Source of the DNA: Mytilus trossulus
Taxonomy: Eukaryota; Mollusca; Bivalvia; Mytilida; Mytilidae
DNA length: 64,000 nucleotides
Direction of reading: 5' to 3'
Assembly (NCBI RefSeq): GCF_036588685.1
Contig: NC_086380.1
Coordinates: 30,584,474-30,648,473 of the forward strand
In this document: piece by piece, positions 23,449 through 36,500 of the stretch
Numbering within the stretch: the first letter of the stretch is position 1
Layout of the letters: each line of letters starts with the position of its first letter
Notes under the pieces: generated by a model
Told to the model about the DNA's origin: nothing
Databases searched by the model: none
The model's input: only the letters and a program-made list of their open reading frames with translations
Translations under genes and position numbers: made by a program

Positions 23449-24103
23449 ATTTAAATGATGGATGTCACATTGGCTAAGGTTTCCATAAACAATAAAATAA
23501 ATTTTTACAAATTTTATTATAAAAATTCATGTATAAATATTAAATGTATATAAAAATATCACTATAACTTGACAAATGATCACTAACATTATTTTGCAGA
23601 TATGTTTTGTTATACCATATAAGGTATAGCTAAAAAGTATTCACTCAACAACCTGAAATTTCACTACTTGAAATCATAACAATCAAACATACGTACACAT
23701 TAATAAAACCTTTCATCACTTTCATGCATACTCATGGACGGAACAACTGCTCATACTTAAAAAATATATAAAACAGGCAACAGGAGGAATCATTAATAAA
23801 ACTGTACCTCGTGTTTATAGTTCTCCCTATTTTTGTTAACCATGGCAGATATTTTCATACAACTTTCAAGTGTTCTCATTTACATGTCTAAAACCTCAAC
23901 TTCACTGTTGAAAAATGCAAATAACTTAAATAAATAATGCTAACTCTAAACTCTAAACTCATGCATCATCCATGGATCAGCCAGTTTACTCCAGATTTCA
24001 AATTATTCAACATATTGTAACCCAACTTATTTTCAAAAAACTTTTTGTTTAAACGCTTTCTAGCCAACATCCATTAGATTTATTGGTCTAATTTTCTTGG
24101 TGA

Positions 24104-24109
24104 TTTATT
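24104..24109 (-). terminator. Candidate TCTN2 poly(A) signal
   Basis: TTTATT on the plus strand is AATAAA in the sense of the TCTN2 gene, about 235 bases after its stop codon. Another hexamer lies at 24079-24084. The choice is unproven. Confidence 0.35.
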
Positions 24110-24341
24110 TATACCTTTTTCAGAATTTTTATTCACATTATTCTTCTTCTTCCTCTAAATGATTAAATAAATTACTTGCAAAACAATAAGTTGGTTTACA
24201 GTAGACATTTTTTGTGCTGTAGTTATTGATTAACCTCATACTTCTTTAACATGTTATCCACCTTTTTAACAATTCTAAAACTTTCAAATCTTTCAATGTC
24301 TTTAAATGTTCAAATTATTTATAATATGTCTATCATTTGTT

Positions 24342-24513
24342 TCACCACCATGGTCTTGTGATGAATAAAAATCCAAACAAAAATAAAATTAGAATAAGTG
24401 ACATAGCTAGGACATATTTTCTAGGTTCAGCAGTGTAACCCCGTACTAGTGGATAAATAAAGTTATCCCAGCATACATCTTGGTAACATATATCTGGATG
24501 TTCTTCTTCCCAT
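24342..24513 (-). CDS. TCTN2: TCTN2 last exon, transmembrane helix and stop
   Basis: 172 bases from TTTTACAG to the TGA at 24344-24342. Encodes WEEEHPDICYQDVCWDNFIY, then a hydrophobic helix of about 20 residues (VLAMSLILILFLFGFLFI) and a short TRPWW tail. The C-terminal anchor is a TCTN2 trait. Confidence 0.93.
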
Positions 24514-27500
24514 CTGTAAAAGAAAATAATTATAAATCAAAATTTTTGCATCTTTTTCTGTGGTGATCAACATTTTTCTTTGTTATTCTTGTATATTTTT
24601 TAAAATTTTAGTTCATTAATATGTTTTGGAGTTTTCCATTTTCACTGAACTAGTACACATTTTTATTTAAGGGCCAGCAGTGGCTATATAGGATTTTCTT
24701 GCTGCATTGAAAACCCAGCAGTAGCTTTAGGCTGATATCTGCTCTTTGGTTGTTTTTTTTTTTTTTTATATATATCCTATTTCCATTCTGAATTTTATAG
24801 CTTATAAAGAAACACTTGCTTCAGATTGAGAGTGAATTTCGTATTTTGCATTGACATTTTGACCAATAATTTGCAGATTTCAAATTTCAATTTTTTGCAT
24901 GGTATTGGGTGTTAAAATTTTAAAGTCGCATTGACATAGAAAGAAGTAATGAAAGCTGATATGATTAACTTTCATTGTGCTATTGTTAACCTGTAAGAAC
25001 TCCAACTGTTCATGAATATTTACGAATACCAAACTGAATATTTTGAGTACAAAATTGTAAACAGCTGTGTACTTCAGATTTATTTACAAATATTTGGTAC
25101 CAATTCTGGATTGGGGAATCTTGAATGCTCTTAGTTTTCAGATTTTGTGGTTATGACAAATTATGTATTCAGGCTTAAATTGATATTAGGAAACATGAAT
25201 ACGATTGAACACTCAATTTGTTGTTACTTTTACCTACATGTTTATCCCTAAAAAATCACCAAAATTAGTACCCAAAGAATGATTATGAATTGATACTGTA
25301 AATTCAGAAATATTTGCGAGCATTTATTATTGCGATTTTGTCATCTTTGACTTAAAAGAGATTTAAATTTTAGCGATATTGAGAAAAACCGTTTAAATTC
25401 ATATAAAAAATTCAAAATACGAGTTTATTTTTTTGGCAATTATGACCCTGTAGCATTTTTCTCAATTATTAAAACATCACAATAATTTCTAAATTTACAA
25501 TAGTATCTTTTCTATTTTGAGTTAATTTGAAAAAGGACTGTGTGAATATTTTGAGTGTTTAAGCCAATTACTGTATCTAAAGGTGCTTTTTCAGTCATTG
25601 TAGTACAGACATACCTTATTTTGGGCACTGGTGTATTAGCTGGAACTTTGATAAACCTGACAGACGCTGTGATAGGAAATGGTTCTACATATGATGGATC
25701 CGTACATTGTGAACCTGATGTACACGTTAACTGCCATGTTGATTTTGAATAGCTGTAAAATAAAACATACAAATGGTCATGTACAGCTGTCATTGTTTTA
25801 TCTTATAATTAAAAATAAAAAAAAATCAATTAAAAACTGTCTAAAGTTGTGTCTTGTTTAAAAAAATGTATGTATTATGCACACTCAAAAATGGTATACA
25901 GAAAGTTTAAACTTTTTGAAACAAGTTAATTTTTTTAACAATCAAAATAACATCATAAATTCTAAATACAGAAATAAGCTGATTTGGAGGTAAATGTTAG
26001 ATAGACAGCAGTAGTACAACGGCAACAGAGTACTGGATAAAGATAATCTATATAGCAGGCGGTCATCACAATGATCCTTTTACCCCTTCCTACACCCCAC
26101 ATCCATTTTTATAGGATAGTCCTAACATGCATTTTAAAGGGATAGACCCCAAAACTCACCTGACGTATGCTCCTATAATTTCTTTAGTAGGCACACCATT
26201 GGCTTTACCAGATTCTCCATACATCACATCTAAATTGATTCCACTGATTATATCTGTACAAAACCCAGAAATTCTCCAAGACAGCACAGTCTGGTTGTTA
26301 GCCTGTAAGCTGTTAGTACAAGTTGAGGTCAAATCCTCTCTACAAAAAAAAAGTTGACCCAAATATACAAGAAGCTACAGCTTATACCTTCCAATTGTCA
26401 ACAAAATAAGTATGCAATGGATTATAAGCATGGCTTTTGAACTATCCCTAAGTCCCAACCTACAATATTTTCTATTTTAAGAAGTTGTATAACAGCTGTC
26501 TACCAGAAATGTTTACAAAAATACACCAAGACCTTGGGGCAAAATTCAAGTTGTAAGAAACATATTTTTGTCTTTTTCCAAACTTCAAAATCTACCTTGA
26601 TAGTCTGTTTAAAATGTTTTTAGACATAATTGGCCAGTCTGTTTTTTTTTTGTTTTTTTTTAAATTCCCTTTTACATATTTTGTTATTCCTTGAACTAAA
26701 TATCAGAAACTCATTTTGAAATCTGCGTTCAGTTCAAGGATATTAACTCTTTAAACCAATGAAGCTGATTCAATGTTCTTGATATAATATTTGTAGCAAA
26801 GGTCTCTTTGCGGAATCTTCAAAAAATAAACATTGCATTTTTGGGGGGTATTTAAAGTTGTCATAATTAAGAATTGCTTCAGTTTACGGTTTTTCTTAGT
26901 ACTGGTACTAGAAAAAAGTGAATCAGTTATTACATAAAAATTTGTAAAAATCTTGAAAACAAGTGCTTTTGAAAATACAATTTTTCTTGAATCAACAAAA
27001 ATTGGTACCCATGAAAATAAATGAATCCACAGTAATCTACATACCTTAGGACTTCTATCCATTGTGCAGGTCCATATGGGTTGTTGTTACCATAACGACC
27101 TATTCTCTCAGCTGGCATCAAGTTGTCAAGACGGTTAATTATCAGTTTGCTGAAATGCAATAGTATACACTATATCATTCTCATTTAATCTTTATCGGAT
27201 TTTTCATTTAAACTGGTCTTATTAATTGTTTCAAATATAAGCTTTAAATTATGATGCATAGAAAAAATAAATAATGTTTTTTTTTCCATTTCATATTGAT
27301 TAATTGCTTGTTTCTTAACATCCAGTGACAAATATTTTATCCATGTTCAGGATGATTTCATAATATTATTTACAATGTCAACAATCATACTCATTCTTTT
27401 TTCGTTACAATCTGAGTAAAATTTGTTTTACTCAATAACCAATTAAAGACCACTACCTCATCAGTGCGTTCATGTTAGTGTGCTTGCATCTCTACCTCAT

Positions 27501-30500
27501 CATTGAGTTCAAATTAGTGTGCTTGCATCTATTGTGGAGGATGTGTGTTCTTAATTCAGAGATGAAACCATCAATTTTCTTGAATTTGCTTCTCTTTTGT
27601 CAAGAATGCAGCATTTAAAAGGAGTAAGAGCAACAACTGGTTTACTATGAGTCAGAAAAATGACTTTGTGTAGGGTAACAGATCGTTCCTTAAAAATCTA
27701 ACTACGAGTGATGGTCTATGTACAAAGCAGTCTCTTCATATCACACTAACATGTTATCGCCCTGTATTTAAATGTTAAACTTGATGTGTGACATAAAGCA
27801 GCTTCAATCTTTAATCATAAAATTCTATAGGCAAAAAAAAACCAAACCCAAAGAACTTCCAATGTTATCTCCCTTACAAAGTGAACATACCTGAGGTCTG
27901 TACAATTCTCGAGATCAGATGTACCAATATAAATATTGCAACTAGTAAACGTATCTCTACCAAATAGAATCTCTCTTCTTCCAGCATTACTACACAAACC
28001 ATCAAAACCTACAGGTATATATATTTTAAAGTTAAATTTTATTAAAAGCTTATTCTTTAAAATGATCTGATTGCATTCTTATAATTCTATGTAAGAAATT
28101 GTGAACAGACTGTATTGTTATTATAAAATAACCAGTATTTTCATTAATTGTCAATTGTAACAATTCCAAAGAATGAAGTCTGCATGGCTCCCCCTAAGTC
28201 AAGAATGACCTTGAACTGCCTTTGAATTTTCCAAGTTGTTTTCTTGCTTTTTTGGTAATTATTTATAATTAGGACTTAAAAATCAGAAGGGCCTATTTTT
28301 CATTAGTGAAATTTCAAAAAAAGGGTCGATGTTTTTGATTATTAGATATAATTTAACAAGCCCCAAGTTATATGCCAAATTTTAGCAAAATCTGTGACAT
28401 TGCCTACTTACTGTTACTTGACCTTAAAAGTTTACCTGTATTCCACAGTGCCATCTGCCTACTGGTGTTAGAGTTCATGTATAAGAAGGCATTGTCGGTT
28501 TCATTTCTAATCACCATCCCACTGATCATTGGTTTATCTATGTCATAACCTGTCAATATAATTTTTATTCTTAAATTAAAGTATTAAATTATATATATTT
28601 ATCACTGAATAGTATACTGCAAATTCATGAACATTTTAGTATCACATATGAAAATTGTTTTGTTATACCAGCAACTTAAGCTGAGAGTTTGTGAAGCTTG
28701 ACAACCAGAAGTCATGTTTATACCAAAACTTTGCTTTGTTCCATCAGATGTTTTTTTTTCTACATGTGAAGTCCAAAAATTGCAGAATAATGTTTGGTGG
28801 ACAAAAACCAATAAGGGTTTTGATTTTATTTTAAGTACACAGCCATGTTTTACAGTGAATGATCTGTGTTCAGTCTTTACAAATAAACAGACTTGATCTT
28901 AAACTAGTTTGAAATCTTGCACTTCTATATATACAAGGTGAAAGGATGTGCCGCTGGAATAGGTCACATTTTCCAGCTTGAAAATATGTGAATAGGTTGG
29001 AAAAACTATTAGAAATATAAGTATAAAAAAGTTTCCAGTACTTGTTTATATATGAAAACCCTGTAATTTTTTTAGTGTTAGCTGTGTTATGATCCAAAAA
29101 CTTCCTCTCTTTTGCCACTTTGGTATTCTTCCCCTTTTCCAACACACCACATAAGAAACCCAACCAAAAATGAGAAAATACGCAAATTTCTAAATAATAT
29201 GAAATTGGTGGGGAACAAGAACCCTAGCAACACCCCAAGACCATGGACAAACAGAAAGCCTTGAAATAATATTGCCCCCATCTTATCTCAAGCAGGGCAA
29301 AAACCAATATTTAATGGAATTATCATGTATATGTAGATGTATTTCCAAATAACCTTGAACTTAAGCTTACCTGGTTTACCTGACCTAGAGAATGGTGTAG
29401 TAACATTGTAGAAGTTGTCCTCAGCTGGTGATCCTGCAAAACTGTTCACAAAAGATGCTTTATATTTCTGTGTAACTACCACTGGATTTGTTGGCGTAGA
29501 AAGCCCTATATTGGCAAGAAATACTGTTGCATTAAGTTTCAATATATTAGGACCAGACCAATAAAAGTTGTACCTGACATCTACAACAGCATTTTCACAA
29601 GTAGCACCATTGATATTTGGTGATGGGGGTTGAGTGTAGTGATCATTGAACCCACATCGTGGAGGAAGAATTTCCTGAGTAGTGCCATCAACATAACCAG
29701 TACATGGTGGCTCATTGGTCATCTCCCTACCACAGTTATCCAATGGGCATCCAGCTGGGTAAGTGTAGTTGAATAGTGACCTTGTTGAATGTGGTGCTGC
29801 AGTTGTTGTTGATTTGATATAAGATGATGAATCTGTTAAACAGTAATAATTGACAATTGTTTCTGCAATATTCTGTGTTCCAGTATTAGGATTTCCCATT
29901 ATTGAAAAAGCACTTGGACAAGATGGATCTCGAGTTGTTGATGACTGTATGTAAGACAAAGCATTAAACACACTATCACCAGAACACATAGCATTTGTCA
30001 GTTGAAATGAACAATCACTGTCTATATCATTCAGATACTGTAATGGCGCAGTTGTAGAACATTCACCAGACAGGATACGCTGAGGAAGGGAGACAACTCC
30101 TCTCCTATCAGCCGTACCAGCTGCATTAGTTTTGACTGATAGTACTTTCTCGTTCTGACGATAACCAGTTGTGGCTGCAGGTGCTGGAGACTCAACTCTT
30201 TCTTCATCTTCCCTGTTTATAACAAAAAGAAAACCTGATATCAAACTGATAAAATAGATCACTCAAATGAATACAATGAAAATAGTTCTTTGTGTTCATG
30301 CTTAAATATAAAATGCTAATAATTTAATTAATGATGTAACACGTCTTCTGATTGGCTGACATTATTTTGTTATCAGCCCATAGACATACTTTGGTCATGT
30401 GACTGTGATGTCATCAATGTTTTTCGTAGTTTTCTACGGTTTAAAATGGAATTAGAATAAAATCATAAGAAATGACTGTAATATTTTTTTTTTTGAGAAT

Positions 30501-33500
30501 CTACTTTGGTTTCGTTATCATTTGTTGTATACCAATTTTCTTGGTTTTCGTGGGTTCTGGCGAACCGTGAAATAAATATATAATTTTCTAACCACTTTGT
30601 ACACAAGAAAATAAATGAATCCCCAGTATCTTATATTTACAATGTAAATGTGGATTCATTTACTTTCATGGGCATCAATTTTCGTGGATTGCTGAAACGT
30701 TCATATTCGTGGATATTTGATTTTGTGGTTTTGCCAATCTATGTATACAAAGCCTATTGAAAATATATCATTCGTTGAACATTTGAATTGGTGGTTCACC
30801 TGTATCCACGAAACCCACTAAAGTTGGTATCCAACGATTAATAATGAATCCACGGAAAACGTAGATTCTTATACTGCATACTGTGGGATAAAGATATGTT
30901 CTTTGAAAGAACTTCTTTCTATTTGACATGATTAGAGATTGTGTATAAAGCAATAGGCTTATAGATTAAGTAAGTACATGTAACTACATAAACATTTCAA
31001 TTAGGTTGATGCAAACTGTGAAATCAATTTGTTTAAACAGAAGATTGTGCATCATTATTTTTTATTTAAAAATTCACTCATAAAACATTCATATAGCGCA
31101 TGGCAATCTAATGTGATACTTACTTATAAGAAAAGCTTTCTTTCCCATTCACCTTCATCAATAAACTTTGTGTTGTTCGTAAATTAGGTTCATTCTGATA
31201 GAAGAAACCCAGTAATGAATTGTACTCATTTGTGACACACATCAATGGAAACCAGTCTTCTTTGTGGAAATGTTTAGAATCACACATATACTCTGGTAAG
31301 GCAGCTTCCTGTCCACCGTCCAGATATGGTATACATCTACTGAAAGTCTCTTGTTCTGATGATGTACAGTCCTGTACAAAATATTTGAAAAATTTAATCA
31401 TGCAGGATGTCACACCTATTCTTTGAATATTAAATTATGAAAAAACAAGAATGTGTGCTAAGTACATGGATGACCCATCCACACTATCATTTTCTATGTT
31501 CAGTGGAATGTGAAAATGGGATAAAATCTCTAAATTGCCATCAAAATTAGAAAGATCATATCAAAGGGAACATATTTTCAAGTTGATTGGACTTCAACTT
31601 CATCAAAAACTACCTCAACCAAAAACTTGAACCTGAAGCAGGACAGATGGACAAACAGACGGATGGATGGACATACGAACTAACACATGCACAGACCACA
31701 ATGCCCAAAAATGGGGCATAAAATCGATATTGTATTTTCAAATGTTTTTGTTAAAAATTAAAATTGAAAAAACATGTATAGCTGTGTATATTCTGCACTT
31801 CCTTTACCAACTTCATATTTTGGGTAAAAAAGTGTGGACTATACACAACCAAATGTGGTTTTATATAAATATTTTTTGAAGATGAAAAGCCAGAGAAATT
31901 GAAGTATAACGCATTTAATATATAAAAGTCAACTTACCGTATCACAACAGCAATTAATATCACACACTCCTCCTGTTAAATCACAAGGACATGGGGCTAC
32001 CTCTACAAAGGCTACATTCTGTATCGTTCTTGGTGTTGTAAAGTTTATATTGATGTCTGAAAAATGAAAAAACTCAGAAATACTGATAGAAGTCGTAACA
32101 ATAATTAGATCATACAAAATTTTTAGGTTCAGTTAAGACTTCTAATCAAAATACGGTTAACCATATAATTTTGTGAACAATTTTTTTTATGACTTTTGCA
32201 AATAGGAAAATAAATTGTCATGAATATTTGAAAAGTGGGTCATTCATTATGTGACTGGATCAACAAATAATGCACCAAATCTACAGAAAAGATCTTATCT
32301 GAAATAAAGTATCTATATAACTTAGTTATCAGTATTTTAAATTACTTCTACTGTGGATTCATTATTATTCGTTGGATACCATTTTGGTGGATTTCATGGG
32401 AACAGGTGAACCACGAAATTAAATGTTCAACGAATACCAAATTTTCCATAAGCTTGTATGCATACTTCAGCAATACCATGAAAACTAAATATCCACGAAC
32501 ATGTAAGTTTTCTTCAATCGACAAAAATTGATACCCACGAAAATAAATGAATCCACAGTAAATAGTTTAAAGATAAGTACTCATTCTGATATCTATAACT
32601 GCTATTCCATTGAAATGAATAATGGAGGATTAAAAATGAAAGTTTAGCAATGTTTGGTTTGTGTGTTGTATTTGGTTTTATCTTCTTACAAAATCAGTAC
32701 GAACAAGTGAAACTGCTAGCTACTGCTCACTGATGATACCCCCGCCGCAAGTGGATTATATTAACAGTGTAAAAATATGCAAGTGTTCGGTAAACAGGAA
32801 GTTGTCGAGTGATGAATCTGAAAACGCATCACACGGTAAAGCTGACGTATATAAATCCTGAAACCAAATTTCAGAAATCCTTGTATTGTAGTTCCTGAGA
32901 AAAATGTGTTGAAAATTTTCAACTTGGCTATCATGTGTAAAATCATACAAGTGTTCAGTAAACAGGAAGTTGTCAAGTGATCAATCTGAAAACGCATCAC
33001 ACAGTATAGCTGACTTAGATAAACCCTGAAATCAAATTTCAGAAATCCTTGTATTGTAGTTCCTGAGAAAAATGCGACCAAAAATATTCATGGGAAGGAC
33101 GGACTGAAGGAAGCACAGACAGAGGTGAAACAGTATACTCCCCCTTTTTTAAAGCAGGGGTATAATAATTATACATTTAGTTAAAGCCTTCTGCATTAAT
33201 TTGATGAAGCTGTTTTAAACTTTATTAGGTGAAGTTCAGACGTTTCTTTCTAATTCTTTAAAAAAATTCTGTAATTACCATGGCATTCACATAGGTTTTC
33301 TAAATAGAAGCTATGTAACAGTATATTTTGGATTCATTATTTTTTGTAGGGTACCAATTTTTGTTGATTTAATGGGTACAGATGAACCAATAATACAAAT
33401 GATCAATGAATTACAAATTTTCCTTTGGCTAGCTTGTATGCACAATTTGGAACCAGATGCTCTGCAGGGCATAGCTTTATACGACCGCAGATGTTGAACC

Positions 33501-36500
33501 CTGAACGGTTGGGGCAAGTATGGACACAACATTCAAGCTGGATTCAGCTCTAAATTTGGATTGTGATTAAATAGTTGACACAGCATAGGTTTCTGACACA
33601 GAATGAATGTGTTCTAATGAACTTAAAATTTTTGTTTTCTCTTAGAGCAATTCACTATGCTGTTGAATATTAAAAATGTTTGAAGAAATTTTCTTTTTAT
33701 TTATGAAATTTCAAATGAGAAAAGGTTCAATTTTTTAATCACATCTCCCTTTCCCTTATTCCAAAACTAATCTCAATTAAAATATTCTAATGGAGTTTGC
33801 AACAATAACAACTCATTTAAATACATCATAAAATATTAAGATGTAAAAAAACTGCTTGTTATCACTGAATGGTAAAGATTATTTAAATTTATCAGTTAGT
33901 AGAAAAAAGTGAATATACATTGTATATTGTATATAACAAAGATTTAAGTTGATTCTGGACAAAGAAAGATAACTCCAATTAAAAAAAATTCTTGCAATAA
34001 GATATTTCTTGCTTACTATTCTGGACAAAGAAAAATAACTCTAATTAAAAAAAAATTTGCTATTTCACAATATTATGAAATTAGATATTTCTTGCCATTG
34101 CACAATACTGTGCAATTGAAAAGACTTGCTATTGCACAATACTTAATATAATAATTTTAGATCCTGATTTGGACCAACTTGAAAACTGGGCCCATAATAA
34201 AAATCTAAGTACATTTTTAGATTCAGCATATCAAAGAGGCCCAAGAATTTATTTTTTGTTAAAATCAACCTTAGTTTAATTTTGGACCCTTTGGACCTTA
34301 ATGTAGGCCAATTTGAAAACAGGACCAAAAATGAAGAATCTACATACACAGTTAGATTTGGCATATCAAAGAACCCCATTTATTCAATTTTTGATGAAAT
34401 CAAATAAAGTTTAATTTTGGACCCAGATTTGGACCAACTTGAAAACTGGGCCAATAATCAAGAATCTAAGTACATTTTTAGATTCAACATACCAAAGAAC
34501 CCAACCGATTCATTTTTTGTCAAAATCAAACTAAGTTTAATTTTGGACCCTTTGGACCTTAAGGGCATCCGATACAGTTTCTCGATTAAATGTCATTTTT
34601 ATAATTTTGTAATATGTTGTAGGCCTTGGCGAGTTATAAAATAAAACACAAAATAAAACATAGGTCACCGTAATTGTTTTTGAGAAAATTGAGGCTGAAA
34701 ATTGGGGATTTGTGCAATTTTGTAAAAAAAATTGGCAATGTTATAATTTTTTTGGAGCAGATATTTTTCGTCGTAAATTATTAAGATCGGGTTCAATCTG
34801 AAGCTGTGATACATGACAAAAAGGAAAAAAATAAATCACTACACGAATAACTATGCAATTATTCAAGCCTTGCTTGACATTGCAGACCAGATGCTCAAAG
34901 TGGTATTTTTTTAAACCTAAAAAAATGGAAATAAACTGTTTCTGAAAATGTCATTTTTATCATTTTTCTGCATAAACTGCATTTTGTCATGCTTTCTCCA
35001 AATCTCAAATAAAAAATATAGGTCACCGTGCTTGATTCCATGATAAACACGATTTATCCTAAAAATTGCGTCCCCCCTTTGTAACCTCAACGTTAGCGCC
35101 AAAGTGCACGACGTCGCTGGCAGACAATTCCGACGTTATCTCTGCAAATTACCGGCGACATTTTTCAGATGTATAAATATTGCTTGTTAAGTACTAACTC
35201 TAAATTGGTAATATTGTTTCTGGGAAAAAAAGCATGTGAATTAAGGAATAACAGTACTGTAATTGAAGAGTTGCCACCGTCAATTGTAGATTTGACGGTC
35301 TCAAATGCAGTTTTACTGGCGACGCGTAGCGGAGACAGTAAAACGAAGATTTGCGACCGTCAAATCAAAATTGACGGTGGCAACTCTTCAACTACAGTAC
35401 TGTTATTCCGATTCTAATGCATTACAAAAAAGCAAAAATTCGATAAAACTTGAAAAAATGTCTAAATTTGTCAAATAAAAAAAAATCCGCGAATCTTCAT
35501 GAATGATTTTGGCACAAAGACAACATGGCTAAACATGACGTCATACAAATGAAAACTTTCAAGCTGGAGGTTATGACGTTACTTGTAACATTTATTCATA
35601 AAATCTAACTTTTTTTCGGGTCATTGATTACATTTGAATAAAATTGAGAGGCTCCTAAACAGTTTAAAATTCACAGTTTATATAGCTCAAAGACTATGCG
35701 GTATGGGCTTTATTCATTGTTGAAGACCATACGGTGTCCTATAGATAACTTTGTTAATTTCTGTGTCCTGTTTGTTCTTGTGGAGAGTTATCTCATTTAC
35801 AGTTATGCCATATCTTATGTTTTGTGTTGTGAGAAAACAAAACGGAATCTTATAAAGGAGATTCTTCAATATGCTAAAAGATGCTTTTGTCCAGAGAGAG
35901 AAACTATACAATAATTTTGATTTTTTTTTATTCGGAAAAAACGATTGAGTTAATAGCGAGAGGACTGGACAAAGGGGCCTATTACCTATGGGTAATTTCA
36001 TTGGTAATTTACTATATATATATGTTTTCACCACAGTGCTACACATTGCGGGGTACATACAATATCGCACATGCTTTGCATCTGTCTGTCCTTCCGGTCC
36101 TTGTGGTTAATTAGATTTTTCAAGTGTACAATTCTTGCCAAATTTCTATGAAACTGATATCGTATGTACACGTTCGAAAATCACTGCATATCAACTATTC
36201 GTTAAAAGAGTCAGTATGCCATTCGGAAATATTAACTATATCGGAAATTGCATTGTATTTGCTGTCATTCCGTCATTTCTATAGTGTATTTGTAAAAAAA
36301 AGTCAAGAATAAACATCTGCGCTACAAGCTCATGATACGCCCGTAGTCTAATGAAAAAAAACCATAATGCAGGTTTTTAAAATAACACGGGGTGGTACAG
36401 GAAGTTATTGGAAGTATATCCTGACTCATTCCTTATCCTTATAAATAAAATTTGAATACAGATCGTTTAACCATCCTGAAAAAAGAACCATGTTAAGTTT

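Noticed and set aside
28870..29281. Minus-strand ORFs between TCTN2 exons
   Set aside because: Intronic. The flanking exons 29371 and 28549 join in phase without them, and no acceptor/donor pair supports inclusion.
35169..35417. 82-codon ORF in the TTAA element
   Set aside because: It is mostly the translated arms of the palindrome at 35245-35409.
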